A stretch of DNA of 64,000 bases from assembly GCF_900119365.1 (NCBI RefSeq), contig NZ_FPJO01000024.1, forward strand, positions 1 through 64,000, read 5' to 3'. The stretch is from Streptomyces atratus. GTDB taxonomy: Bacteria; Actinomycetota; Actinomycetes; Streptomycetales; Streptomycetaceae. Under the pieces are notes generated by a model, which was given only the letters and a program-made list of their open reading frames with translations, made no database searches and was not told the origin of the DNA. The translations under genes and the position numbers were made by a program. Position 1 is the stretch's first letter, and every line of letters starts with the position of its first letter. Shown here piece after piece: positions 17,610 through 26,396 of this stretch.

Positions 17610-17801
17610 GTGGTTGACGAAGGCGCCAAGGACAAGATCAAGGGCAAGGCCAAGGAGGCCATGGGCAAGATGACCGGCGACCGGCGCAAGGAGGCCGAGG
17701 GCAAGACGGACCAGGCCAAGGGCCGGGCCAAGGACGCCATGAGCGATGCCGAGAAGCGCGCGAAGGGCATGAAGGACTCGCTGCGCCGCGACGAGCACTG
17801 A
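17610..17801 (+). CDS. CsbD-family general stress protein
   Basis: 63 residues, highly charged (Lys/Asp/Glu/Ala), with the CsbD heptad-like pattern DKIKGKAKEAMGKMTGD...AEGKTDQAKGRAKDA. There are no membrane segments or catalytic residues. CsbD is controlled by sigma-B in Bacillus; its molecular function is unknown. The GTG at 17610 is chosen because AAGGAG lies 6 nt upstream; the reading frame extends to 17550 without a ribosome-binding site. It is a single-gene unit with a sigma-B-like promoter and its own terminator, in a window that also carries the OsaC/SigB-type regulators. Confidence 0.88.
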   Translation: MVDEGAKDKIKGKAKEAMGKMTGDRRKEAEGKTDQAKGRAKDAMSDAEKRAKGMKDSLRRDEH

Positions 17802-17811
17802 CAGCTTCCGG

Positions 17812-17843
17812 CCGAGCCCCCACACGAAGCGGTGGGGGCTCGG
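17812..17843 (+). terminator. Terminator after the CsbD-family gene
   Basis: Perfect 12-bp stem CCGAGCCCCCAC (17812-17823) / GTGGGGGCTCGG (17832-17843), 10 nt after the stop. Confidence 0.85.
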
Positions 17844-18021
17844 TGGTGCCCTGGCGCCGCTCGTTCTGGATGCGGCCCGGGTGTTGCCGGGTGAGACTGC
17901 GAGGAGCGCGTAACGGTCCTTGGCTGTGCACAGCGCGCCGGTGGTGCGCCGATGCGCCCTCCCGCCGGGCGAGCGCGCCGCACTAGGGTCCTTCGTTTGG
18001 ATCAGGCCGGAGGAGGCAGCC

Positions 18022-18300
18022 ATGGTACGGCGATGGGTGCCGGCGCTCGTTCTCGGCGGGGTGTGGTGGTGGGCCGTGCTGCGGCTCGCGCTGGAACCGG
18101 CCCGTGCGGGGCTTGTCGAGGGTGCGGTGGCGGCGGGCGGATGGGGGCTGAGCCTGCTGCCCGTGCACGCGGCCGCGACCGCCGGGCCGGCGGGAGTGGG
18201 GCGCTGGTTCGGTGTCGGGATGCGGTGGGCGGAGCGGGGTGGACGGGCTACCAGGGCATGGCTGCGCCGCCGTTGGGGCGGAGGATCTGGCCGGTCATGA
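18022..18300 (+). CDS. Small hypothetical membrane protein
   Basis: 92 residues with two probable membrane helices (about 6-24, VPALVLGGVWWWAVLRLAL; about 31-52, Gly/Ala/Leu-rich) and a very basic, Arg/Gly/Trp-rich C-terminus. I do not recognise the family. The ATG at 18022 follows GGAGGAGGCAGCC, a good ribosome-binding site; the frame extends upstream to 17920 without one. Its last 53 bp overlap the convergent SDR gene on the other strand, so the tail is constrained by both frames or the true end is debatable. Confidence 0.6.
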   Translation: MVRRWVPALVLGGVWWWAVLRLALEPARAGLVEGAVAAGGWGLSLLPVHAAATAGPAGVGRWFGVGMRWAERGGRATRAWLRRRWGGGSGRS

Positions 18301-19012
18301 AGGCCGACGCGTCGGAAGCGAGATGCAGGACGGTGTGGGCCACGTCCTCGGGTTCGCCCACCCGCCCCAGCGGGGAGATCCGCGCCATCGTCGCCTCCAC
18401 CCGGTGCTGCCGGTCCGCATCGTGGCGGGCGGTCATGGGGGTACGGATCCAGCCCGGGGCCACGGCGTTGACGCGGATCGCATGCGGCCCCAGCTCGGTC
18501 GCCAGCGTCTTCGTCAGCTGGACGACTGCCGCCTTGGCCGCGCTGTAGCAGAGCAGCCCCGGGCCCGCGGAGTCGACCGCTCCCGAGGCCATGGTGATCA
18601 GTGAACCGGGAGCGCCGCGCGCGATCAGGCTGCGGGCCACCTCCTGGCAGGCGTACAGCACGCCCTTGAAGTTGACCGCGAGGACGCGGTCGAGATCTTC
18701 GTCCGAGGTCTCCAGAACGGTGCTCGTGTGCATGATCCCGGCGACGGCGGCCAGGATGTCGAGGTCGCCCGCGGCGGCCACCGCGGCCCCGACCCGGCCC
18801 CGGTCGGTGACATCGAGGACGTGGATGCGGGCCGCGCCGCCCGCCCCCGTGATCAGTTCCCGGGTCTCCAGCAGGCCCGTCTCGTCCAGGTCCGCGCAGT
18901 GCACGGTGGCGCCCGCGGCGGCGAGCAGGACGGCGCAGGCTCGGCCGATACCGCCCGCGGCGCCGGTGACGAACGCGGAGCGGCCCGTGAGGTCGTACGC
19001 GGTGAGGGACAT
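18248..19012 (-). CDS. SDR-family oxidoreductase
   Basis: A 254-residue classical short-chain dehydrogenase/reductase. It has the nucleotide-binding TGAAGGIGRA (about 13-22), DLD after beta-2 (NAD preference likely), active-site Ser in TMASGAV, and YSAAK catalytic Tyr/Lys. The C-terminus matches the NGG-type ends of enoyl/3-ketoacyl reductase relatives. The substrate cannot be told. The ATG at 19012 is preferred over the TTG at 19048 because TTGACG at 19048-19043 with TACCGT at 19024-19019 forms a promoter whose start point would fall on that ATG (leaderless mRNA). It converges with the small membrane-protein gene. Confidence 0.88.
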   Translation of the reverse strand: MSLTAYDLTGRSAFVTGAAGGIGRACAVLLAAAGATVHCADLDETGLLETRELITGAGGAARIHVLDVTDRGRVGAAVAAAGDLDILAAVAGIMHTSTVLETSDEDLDRVLAVNFKGVLYACQEVARSLIARGAPGSLITMASGAVDSAGPGLLCYSAAKAAVVQLTKTLATELGPHAIRVNAVAPGWIRTPMTARHDADRQHRVEATMARISPLGRVGEPEDVAHTVLHLASDASAFMTGQILRPNGGAAMPW

Positions 19013-19018
19013 GACCGG

Positions 19019-19048
19019 ACGGTACGACTGGATCTGACGGATCGTCAA
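19019..19048 (-). promoter_or_regulatory. Promoter of the SDR gene (leaderless)
   Basis: On the minus strand, TTGACG (19048-19043), 18-nt spacer, TACCGT (19024-19019), then 6 nt to the ATG at 19012. Both hexamers match the housekeeping consensus. The -35 abuts the stop codon of the upstream nei2 gene. Confidence 0.6.
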
Positions 19049-19852
19049 CTATTGTGTGGGGCCCGACTGGCAGCGCGGGCACCAGTAGGTGGGGCGGGCG
19101 TCCTGGTCCGCGGTGCGGATGGGGGTGCCGCAGCGCAGACAGGGGCGGTCGGTCCTGCCGTAGACCCAGAGCCGCTCCTTCGGGCCGTGTCCACGCGCGG
19201 TGCGCGGGGTCGTGGTCGTGCGCGTCGGGCGGTCGCGATTGGCTTCGAGGAGCTGTTTGGCCGTGGTGACCAGGCGGGCGGCGGTGGGGGCGGGGAGGTC
19301 GCCGACGGCGAGCCAGGGGGTGGCGCGGGCCAGGAAGCAGAGCTCGGCCTTGTAGATGTTGCCGATTCCGGCCAGGTTGCGCTGGTCCAGCAGGGCATCG
19401 CCGAGGGGACGGCCGGGGTCGGCGAGCAGATTGCGCAGAGCGGTCCCGGGGTCCCAGTCCGGGCCCAGCAGATCGGGGCCGAGATGGCCGACCGCCTTCG
19501 CCTCGTCCCGGGTGCGGAGGAGTTCGAGGACGGGCAGCCGGTAGCCGACGGCGGTGTGCTCCGCGTTGCCGAGGACGGCGCGGATCTGGTGGGCGGGGCC
19601 GCCGCGCCAGCGCTCGCCCGCGGCGTAGACGCGCCAGGCGCCGTCCATCCGGAGATGGCTGTGGAGGGTGAGACCGCCCTCGACGCGGGTGAGGAGGTGC
19701 TTGCCGCGCGAGACGACGTCCAGAACCGTCCGGCCGGTCAGGTCGGCGGTGGCGAACCGGGGCACGCGCAGGTCGGAGCGGGTGAGGACCCGGCCGGCGA
19801 GTGCGGTGCCCAGACGTCCGGCCGTCTGCAGGACGGTGTCTCCTTCGGGCAT
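19049..19852 (-). CDS. nei2: Fpg/Nei-family DNA glycosylase (endonuclease VIII-like, Nei2)
   Basis: 267 residues. Mature Pro2 and Glu3 (MPEGDTV) are the catalytic residues that remove oxidised pyrimidines and cleave the abasic site. A helix-two-turn-helix follows (about 150-190, QRNLAGIGNIYKAELCF). A C-terminal zinc finger has four cysteines, CLRCG and CPRCQ. MPEGDT (rather than MPELPE) and the overall form place it with actinobacterial Nei2 rather than Fpg/MutM. The ATG at 19852 is fixed by the catalytic N-terminus. It lies 69 bp downstream of lhr on the same strand, probably co-transcribed, forming a small repair unit. Confidence 0.92.
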   Translation of the reverse strand: MPEGDTVLQTAGRLGTALAGRVLTRSDLRVPRFATADLTGRTVLDVVSRGKHLLTRVEGGLTLHSHLRMDGAWRVYAAGERWRGGPAHQIRAVLGNAEHTAVGYRLPVLELLRTRDEAKAVGHLGPDLLGPDWDPGTALRNLLADPGRPLGDALLDQRNLAGIGNIYKAELCFLARATPWLAVGDLPAPTAARLVTTAKQLLEANRDRPTRTTTTPRTARGHGPKERLWVYGRTDRPCLRCGTPIRTADQDARPTYWCPRCQSGPTQ

Positions 19853-19921
19853 GTCTCCATGATGCGGGCGGGGCGGCGTGTGCGGGGTGCGGTGATACGA
19901 GGAGTGGGGTGCGCCGGTGGG

Positions 19922-22900
19922 TCAGGCGCGCAGGCGGAGCCCCCTCGGGGTGGCGAGGAAGCCGGCCGCCTCCAGCGTGCGGCCGAGGGGGGAGGTCAGC
20001 GAGGGGGCGCCGTTGGTGCGCTCGACCGTGACCGTGCCGAGCGCTCCCGCGCGGGCGGCCGCCGCCAGCGCACCCGCTGCCGCGAGGAGCGCCGGGTCGT
20101 CCGGGTCGGTGGGCCAGGCCAGCAGCGTCTTGCCGCCGCGCTCCATGTACATCGCCAGCTCGCCGTCGACCAGCACGACCAGGGCGCCCGCCTTGCGGCC
20201 GGGCTTGTGCCCGGCGCCGTCCGGCGGCTCGGGCCAGGGCAGGGCCGCTCCGTAGGCATTGGCCGGGTCGGCCGCGGCGAGCACCAGGGCACGGGGCGCG
20301 GCGCCGATCTCCGCGCGGTCGCGGGCGGTGGACGTGGCGCGCAGCCGGTCCACCGCGCCGTCCATCGCGAACTGTGCCGCCCCCAGCCCCTCGACGACAT
20401 AGCCGCGCCGGGCCTGCCCGTTGTCCTCGAAGGCGGACAGGATGCGGTACGTCGCGGAGAAGCCGCCCTCGACGCCCTCGGCCTGGACCGCGCCGCGGGT
20501 CACCACCCCGTGGCGGTCCAGGAGCGTGCGGGCCAGGGCATGCGCACGATGTGTGGGGTCGGGTTCGGTGGCGGGCAGCAGGGACCAGCGGCCCGAGACG
20601 GTGGGCGGGCCGGTGCGGGACACGGGCCGGGCGGCGGCGGTGAGCGAGCCGTAACGCCCGCGCGGGACACTGCGTCTGGCGCGGTGGGCGGTCGACCCCG
20701 CCGTGCGACCGGAGCCGAGGAGCGAACGCAGCGGGGCGAGGGTGTCGTTGGTGAGCCGGCCCGACCAGGCCAGCTCCCAGATGGCATCGGCCAGTTGCGG
20801 ATCGGTGCAGTCCGGATGGGTGGTGGCCCGGACCTGATCGACGATCTGCCGGAAGAACAGGCCGTATCCGCCGCTCAGGGCGGTCAGGACGGATTCGTGC
20901 AACGCGCTGAGTTCCAGCGGGTGCGGAGGCGGGAGGAGCAGGGGCGCACTGTCGGCGAGGTAGAGGGACAGCCAGCCGTCCTTGCCCGGGAGGGCGCCCG
21001 CGCCGGCCCAGACGACCTCGCCGGTGGTGGTCAGCTCGTCGAGCAGCGCGGAGGTGTAGTCCGTGACCCGGCCCGGCAGGATCAGCTTCTCCAGCGCCGA
21101 CGCCGGGACGGGCGCACCCTGCAACTGCTCGATGGCGCGGGCCAGTCCGTCGATTCCGCGCAGGCTGTTGCTGCCCAGGTGCTGCCACTGCGGTAGGAAA
21201 CCGGCGAGTGCGGCGGGCGGGACCGGCTCCAGCTCGTGGCGGAGCGCGGCGAGCGAACGGCGGCGCAAGCGGCGCAACACGGTGGCGTCGCACCACTCCT
21301 GGCCGATACCGGCGGGATGGAACTCGCCCTGGACGATCCGGCCGGACACGGCGAGCCGTTGCAACGCCCCGTCCGTGACGGCGGTGCCGAGGCCGAAGCG
21401 GGTGGCGGCCCCGGTGGAGGTGAACGGGCCGTGCGTACGGGCGTATCGGCCGAGGAGGTCGCCGAGGGGGTCCTTCACCGGTTCGGTGAACGCCTCGGGG
21501 ACGCCGACCGGGAGAGCGGTGCCCAGCGCGTCCCGCAGGCGGCCCGCGTCCTCGATCGCGGCCCATTGGCCGGCCCCGCTGATCCGGACGCGGATGGCCC
21601 GGCGGGCCGCGGACAGCTCGGGAGCCCATGACGGGTCGGCGCCGCGCTCCGCCAACTCCTCGTCGGTGAGCGGGCCGAGGACCCGGAGCAGGTCGGCGAC
21701 GCCCTCGACGTCCTTGATCCGGCGGTCCTCGGTCAGCCATTGGAGCTCCTGCTCCAGCTCGGTCAGGACGTCCGCGTCGAGCAGCTCGCGCAGCTCCGCC
21801 TGGCCGAGGAGCTCCGCCAGCAGATGGGAGTCGAGAGAGAGGGCGGCGGCCCGGCGTTCGGCCAGGGGCGAGTCGCCCTCGTACAGGAACTGGGCGACGT
21901 AGCCGAACAGGAGCGAGCGCGCGAAGGGCGAGGGCTCCGGGGTGGTCACTTCGACCAGCCGGACGCGGCGTGCTTCGAGGTCGCCCATGAGTTCTGTGAG
22001 CCCGGGGACGTCGAAGACGTCCTGGAGGCATTCGCGGACCGCCTCCAGAACGATCGGGAAGGAGCCGAACTCCGAAGCGACCTGGAGCAGTTGCGCGGCG
22101 CGCTGGCGCTGCTGCCACAGCGGGGTGCGTTTGCCGGGGCTGCGGCGCGGCAGCAGCAGGGCGCGGGCGGCGCACTCGCGGAACCGGGAGGCGAACAGCG
22201 CCGAACCACCGACCTGGTCGGTGACGATCTGACCGATCTCACCCTGGTCGAACGTCACGTCCGCCGCACCGACGGGCGGTTGTGCGCTGTCGTACGAGAG
22301 GCCCGGCAGCGGCGCCGGGTCCTGGGCCGGCCCCTCGGAGAGGTCCTGGGCGGGATCGAAGTCCAGGAGGTCCAGGCCCATCAGATCCGCGTCGGGCAGC
22401 CGCAGCACGATGCCGTCGTCGGCATGCATCACCTGGGCGTCCATGCCGTACCGCTCGGCGAGGCGGGCGCTCAGCGCCAGCGCCCACGGTGCGTGCACCT
22501 GCGCGCCGAACGGGGAGTGGACCACGACCCGCCAGTCACCCAGCTCGTCCCGGAAACGCTCGACGAGGATGGTCCGGTCGTCCGGCACGTGGCCGCAGGC
22601 GCGGCGTTGTTCGTCAATGTACGACAGGGTGTTGTCGGCGGCCCAGGTGTCGAGACCGGCGGCGAGCAGCCGCGCGCGGGCGTCCTCCTGCGACAGCCCG
22701 CCGATCTCGCGGAGGAACGCTCCGAGCGCGCGCCCCAGCTCCAGCGGGCGGCCCAGCTGGTCGCCCTTCCAGAACGGCAGCCGGCCGGGAACGCCGGGGG
22801 CGGGCGAGACCAGGACCCGGTCGCGGGTGATGTCCTCGATCCGCCAGGACGTGGTGCCGAGCGTGAAGACGTCGCCGACCCGGGACTCGTACACCATCTC

Positions 22901-24589
22901 CTCATCGAGCTCACCGACCCGGCCGCCGCCCTTCTTGGGGTCGGCGCCCGCGAGGAAGACCCCGAAGAGCCCCCGGTCGGGGATCGTCCCCCCGGAGGTG
23001 ACGGCGAGCCGCTGCGCGCCCGGACGGCCGGTGACCGTGCCGGCCACCCGGTCCCAGACCACGCGCGGGCGCAGCTCGGCGAAGGCGTCGGAGGGGTAGC
23101 GGCCGGCGAGCATGTCCAGCACGGCGGTGAACGCGGACTCGGGCAGTGAGGCGAAGGGCGCGGCGCGGCGGACCGCCGCCAGCAGGTCGTCCACCTGCCA
23201 GCTGTCCAGGGCGACCATGGCGACCAGTTGCTGGGCCAGCACGTCCAGTGGGTTGGACGGGACCCGGAGCGCCTCGATGGAGCCCTCGCGCATCCGCTCG
23301 GTGACCACGGCCGCCTGCACCAGATCGCCCCGGTACTTCGGGAAGACCACTCCGGTGGAGACCGCGCCGACCTGGTGTCCGGCCCGGCCGACCCGTTGCA
23401 GGCCGGAGGCGACCGAGGGTGGCGACTCGACCTGGATCACGAGGTCGACCGCCCCCATGTCGATGCCCAGCTCCAGGCTGGAGGTGGCGACGACGGCCGG
23501 CAGCCGGCCCGCCTTGAGGTCCTCCTCGACCTGGGCGCGCTGTTCCTTGGAGACCGAGCCGTGGTGGGCGCGGGCGAGCAGCGCGGGGGCGCCCTTCGCC
23601 GCGCCGGACTCGGCCATGATCTCGGCGGGGGAGTGGGACTCGGCGATCGTCTCGCCGGTGAGCCGCTCGTACGCGATCTCGTTGAGGCGGTTGCACAGCC
23701 GCTCGGCGAGGCGCCGGGAGTTGGCGAAGACGATGGTGGAGCGATGCTGCTGGACGAGATCGACGATCCGCTCCTCGACATGGGGCCAGATCGACGGCTT
23801 GTCCGCCCGGCCTGCCTGGTCGGGGTCGGTGGCGGGGGAGCCGCCGAGCTCACCCAGATCCTCGACCGGCACGACCACCGACAGGTCGAACCGCTTGGTG
23901 GACGGTGGCTGGACGATCTCCACCTTGCGCCGGGGCGAGAGGAAGCGCGCCACCTCGTCGACCGGACGGACCGTCGCCGACAGGCCGATCCGCCGGGCGG
24001 GACGCGGCAGCAGCTCGTCGAGACGCTCCAGCGTCACGGCGAGATGGGCGCCCCGCTTCGTACCGGCCACGGCGTGCACCTCGTCGAGGATCACCGTCTC
24101 GACGCCGGACAGCGCCTCCCGGGCGGACGAGGTCAGCATCAGAAACAGCGATTCGGGTGTGGTGATCAGGATGTCCGGCGGCCGGGTCGCCATCGAGCGG
24201 CGCTCGGCGGGCGGGGTGTCGCCGGAGCGGATTCCCACCCGGACCTCGGGCTCCGGCAGCCCGAGGCGCACCGACTCCTGGCGGATGCCGGTCAGCGGGG
24301 AGCGGAGGTTGCGCTCGACATCGACCGCGAGCGCCTTGAGGGGCGACACGTACAGCACCCGGCAGCGCTTCTTCGGCTCGGCGGGCGGCGGAACGGATGC
24401 CAGGGTGTCCAGCGCGGCGAGAAACGCGGCGAGGGTCTTGCCGGAGCCGGTCGGCGCGACCACCAGCACGTCCGAACCCTCGCCGATCGCGCGCCAGGCG
24501 CCCTCCTGCGCGGCGGTGGGCGCGCTGAAGGCACCCCCGAACCAGCCGCGGGTGGCGGGTGAGAACGAATCGAGCGCAGAGCCGGCCAT
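19922..24589 (-). CDS. lhr: Large ATP-dependent helicase Lhr
   Basis: 1555 residues, typical for bacterial full-length Lhr (superfamily 2 DNA-RNA helicase with 3'-5' translocation). Walker A APTGSGKT (about 45-52) and the DEVH box (LDEVHAVAGTKRGAHLAV, about 165) mark the first RecA domain. The second carries TSSLELGIDMGAVDLVIQ and QRVGRAGHQVG. The winged-helix and Lhr-core beta-barrel follow, and then the long C-terminal Lhr extension. Start: ATG at 24589 begins MAGSALDSFSP; ATG at 24598 is an in-frame alternative. The open frame continues far upstream to 25927, but that part lies antisense to araC/azlC and is not coding. In mycobacteria Lhr is DNA-damage-inducible, in keeping with the nei2 neighbour. 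Confidence 0.93.
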   Translation of the reverse strand: MAGSALDSFSPATRGWFGGAFSAPTAAQEGAWRAIGEGSDVLVVAPTGSGKTLAAFLAALDTLASVPPPAEPKKRCRVLYVSPLKALAVDVERNLRSPLTGIRQESVRLGLPEPEVRVGIRSGDTPPAERRSMATRPPDILITTPESLFLMLTSSAREALSGVETVILDEVHAVAGTKRGAHLAVTLERLDELLPRPARRIGLSATVRPVDEVARFLSPRRKVEIVQPPSTKRFDLSVVVPVEDLGELGGSPATDPDQAGRADKPSIWPHVEERIVDLVQQHRSTIVFANSRRLAERLCNRLNEIAYERLTGETIAESHSPAEIMAESGAAKGAPALLARAHHGSVSKEQRAQVEEDLKAGRLPAVVATSSLELGIDMGAVDLVIQVESPPSVASGLQRVGRAGHQVGAVSTGVVFPKYRGDLVQAAVVTERMREGSIEALRVPSNPLDVLAQQLVAMVALDSWQVDDLLAAVRRAAPFASLPESAFTAVLDMLAGRYPSDAFAELRPRVVWDRVAGTVTGRPGAQRLAVTSGGTIPDRGLFGVFLAGADPKKGGGRVGELDEEMVYESRVGDVFTLGTTSWRIEDITRDRVLVSPAPGVPGRLPFWKGDQLGRPLELGRALGAFLREIGGLSQEDARARLLAAGLDTWAADNTLSYIDEQRRACGHVPDDRTILVERFRDELGDWRVVVHSPFGAQVHAPWALALSARLAERYGMDAQVMHADDGIVLRLPDADLMGLDLLDFDPAQDLSEGPAQDPAPLPGLSYDSAQPPVGAADVTFDQGEIGQIVTDQVGGSALFASRFRECAARALLLPRRSPGKRTPLWQQRQRAAQLLQVASEFGSFPIVLEAVRECLQDVFDVPGLTELMGDLEARRVRLVEVTTPEPSPFARSLLFGYVAQFLYEGDSPLAERRAAALSLDSHLLAELLGQAELRELLDADVLTELEQELQWLTEDRRIKDVEGVADLLRVLGPLTDEELAERGADPSWAPELSAARRAIRVRISGAGQWAAIEDAGRLRDALGTALPVGVPEAFTEPVKDPLGDLLGRYARTHGPFTSTGAATRFGLGTAVTDGALQRLAVSGRIVQGEFHPAGIGQEWCDATVLRRLRRRSLAALRHELEPVPPAALAGFLPQWQHLGSNSLRGIDGLARAIEQLQGAPVPASALEKLILPGRVTDYTSALLDELTTTGEVVWAGAGALPGKDGWLSLYLADSAPLLLPPPHPLELSALHESVLTALSGGYGLFFRQIVDQVRATTHPDCTDPQLADAIWELAWSGRLTNDTLAPLRSLLGSGRTAGSTAHRARRSVPRGRYGSLTAAARPVSRTGPPTVSGRWSLLPATEPDPTHRAHALARTLLDRHGVVTRGAVQAEGVEGGFSATYRILSAFEDNGQARRGYVVEGLGAAQFAMDGAVDRLRATSTARDRAEIGAAPRALVLAAADPANAYGAALPWPEPPDGAGHKPGRKAGALVVLVDGELAMYMERGGKTLLAWPTDPDDPALLAAAGALAAAARAGALGTVTVERTNGAPSLTSPLGRTLEAAGFLATPRGLRLRA

Positions 24590-24670
24590 GTCCCCCATCG
24601 TGCACCCCGCCACTGACAACGGCCCCGACCGCCCTCGGCGGCCCCGCCCCGGAGCTGCGAGAATTCGTTC

Positions 24671-25540
24671 ATGGCGGCGAAACCGGGGTCGGGAGCGGGG
24701 GAGTGGGCGAGGCACTGGCAGTACGCGGAGCTGCCCGACCTCGATCTGCTGCGTGCCCGGTACGTGCGCCACACCTTCCCGCGCCACAGCCACGAGGGCT
24801 ATGTCTTCGGCACCATCAGCCGCGGGGTGGAGGACGTCGGGCTGCCGGGCGGCACCGTCCACGCAGGCCCCGGCACCGTGGTCATGATCAACCCGGAGGT
24901 TCCGCACACCGCCCGCGCGGGTGTGCCCGAGGGCTGGGTGTACGCGACGCTGTACCCGTCCGCGCAGGTCATCAACGACATCGCGGCCGATACGACGAGC
25001 CTGCGCGGCACGGTCGGATTCAGCGAGACCAGCGTCGTGGACCCGTACGCGGCCCGGCTGATCGGCGAGGTCCACCGGGCGGCCGAGGAGGGCAACGCAC
25101 TCGCCGCCGACACGGTGCTGCGGGTCATGGTCACGCGGCTGCTCAGCCGGTACGGCAGCGCGCTGCCCGCCCCCGCGCCCCGCTCGGCCGGTGCGCGCGA
25201 CGCGGCGCGGGCACGCGCGGTGCTGGAGGGCAGGATGGCGGCGCCGCCCACCCTGGAGGCGCTGGCGGCGGAGCTCGGCACCAGCCCGTTCGCGTTGCTG
25301 AGGGCCTTCAAGAAGCACTACGGGATGCCGCCGCACGCCTGGCTCACCGATGCCCGGGTACGCGCGGCGCGCCGGATGCTCGACGCGGGGACGGCGCCCG
25401 CGCAGGCGGCCGCCGAGGTCGGTTTCACCGACCAGCCGCACCTCAACCGTCACTTCACCCGGATCGTGGGAGTACCACCCGGCGCGTACCAGCGCGAACG
25501 TGCAAGAACGTACAAGACCGGTCCCGAACTGCCCACGTAG
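24671..25540 (+). CDS. AraC-family regulator
   Basis: 289 residues. An N-terminal cupin-like AraC-binding domain (about 20-150, HSHEGYVFGTISRG and GPGTVVMINPEVPH) is followed by two C-terminal helix-turn-helix motifs (about 195-285; LAAELGTSPFALLRAFKKHYG and VGFTDQPHLNRHFTRIVGVPPGAYQ). It starts 10 bp before azlC, so the two are one transcription unit. The context says it controls the AzlCD exporter, perhaps in response to branched-chain or other amino acids. The ATG at 24671 has no clear ribosome-binding site; it is divergent from lhr across 81 bp. Confidence 0.9.
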   Translation: MAAKPGSGAGEWARHWQYAELPDLDLLRARYVRHTFPRHSHEGYVFGTISRGVEDVGLPGGTVHAGPGTVVMINPEVPHTARAGVPEGWVYATLYPSAQVINDIAADTTSLRGTVGFSETSVVDPYAARLIGEVHRAAEEGNALAADTVLRVMVTRLLSRYGSALPAPAPRSAGARDAARARAVLEGRMAAPPTLEALAAELGTSPFALLRAFKKHYGMPPHAWLTDARVRAARRMLDAGTAPAQAAAEVGFTDQPHLNRHFTRIVGVPPGAYQRERARTYKTGPELPT

Positions 25541-25550
25541 CGTTCCGGTT

Positions 25551-26396
25551 GTGGCAGAACAGACAACACTCCCAGAGGGCGTCGGCGGATCGGCCGACGC
25601 ACCCCACGGCACCGCGACCGGCCCCGGAGCACGGTCGGACGCGACGGTGACGAAGCCGGACGCGACGGTGACGAAGCCGGACGCGGCCGTGACGAAGCCG
25701 GATGCGGCCGTCGTACGCGATGCGCTCGGGGTCGGCATAGCCGTCGGGCTCTCCGGCTTCGCCTTCGGCGTGACCTCGGCCGGTTCCGGACTGAGCCTGC
25801 TGCAGACCTGCGCGCTCAGCCTCGCCGTCTTCACCGGCGCCTCGCAGTTCGCCCTCGTCGGGGCCCTCGCCGCGGGCGGCAACCCGTACACCGCGGCTGC
25901 CGGGGCCTTCTTCCTCGGCGTACGCAACTCGTTCTACGGCCTGCGGCTCTCGCAGCTGCTCGCGCTGCCGCGGGCGCTCCGCCCCTTCGCCGCCCAGTGG
26001 GTCATCGACGAGACGACCGCGGTGACCCTGCCGCAGCCGACCCGGCGGGCGGCACGCATCGGCTTCACCGTCACCGGGCTGACCCTCTACGTGCTGTGGA
26101 ACCTGACCACGCTGCTGGGCGCCCTCGGCGCCGAGGCGCTCGGCGACACCGACACCTGGGGGCTGGACGCGGCATCGCCCGCGGTCTTCCTCGCCCTGCT
26201 CGCCCCGATGCTGAAGAGCACCACCGAACGCGTCACCGCCGCGATCGCCGTACTGCTCGCGCTCGGCCTGCTGCCCGTGCTGCCCGCGGGCGTCCCCGTC
26301 CTGCTGTCCGCGCTCGCCGCGCCCGCCGTCCTCTTCCTGAGCGGACGCCGCAAGGGCACGGGCGGGGCAACGGCCACCACGGAGGAGAACCGATGA
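25551..26396 (+). CDS. azlC: AzlC-family amino-acid exporter, large subunit
   Basis: 281 residues. After a 60-residue hydrophilic N-terminus come about seven to eight membrane helices with AzlC motifs (GLSGFAFGVTSAGSG, FTGASQFALVG, FFLGVRNSFYGL). With AzlD it forms the two-subunit LIV-E exporter of branched-chain amino acids and analogues. The GTG at 25551 comes 10 bp after the AraC gene. The N-terminus contains an unusual 7-residue tandem repeat (DATVTKP) encoded by 21-bp units. The stop overlaps the azlD start (ATGA). Confidence 0.92.
   Translation: MAEQTTLPEGVGGSADAPHGTATGPGARSDATVTKPDATVTKPDAAVTKPDAAVVRDALGVGIAVGLSGFAFGVTSAGSGLSLLQTCALSLAVFTGASQFALVGALAAGGNPYTAAAGAFFLGVRNSFYGLRLSQLLALPRALRPFAAQWVIDETTAVTLPQPTRRAARIGFTVTGLTLYVLWNLTTLLGALGAEALGDTDTWGLDAASPAVFLALLAPMLKSTTERVTAAIAVLLALGLLPVLPAGVPVLLSALAAPAVLFLSGRRKGTGGATATTEENR
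25638..25712 (+). repeat. 21-bp tandem repeats in the azlC N-terminus
   Basis: Three and a half units of 21 bp (starting at 25638, 25659, 25680 and 25701) encode DATVTKP, DATVTKP, DAAVTKP and DAAV. The first two units are identical, indicating recent slippage or duplication in a part of the protein outside the membrane domain. Confidence 0.85.

Noticed and set aside
24590..25927. Upstream extension of the lhr frame to 2001 residues
   Set aside because: The extra part is antisense to araC and azlC, which have clear domains; Lhr homology begins at about 24589.
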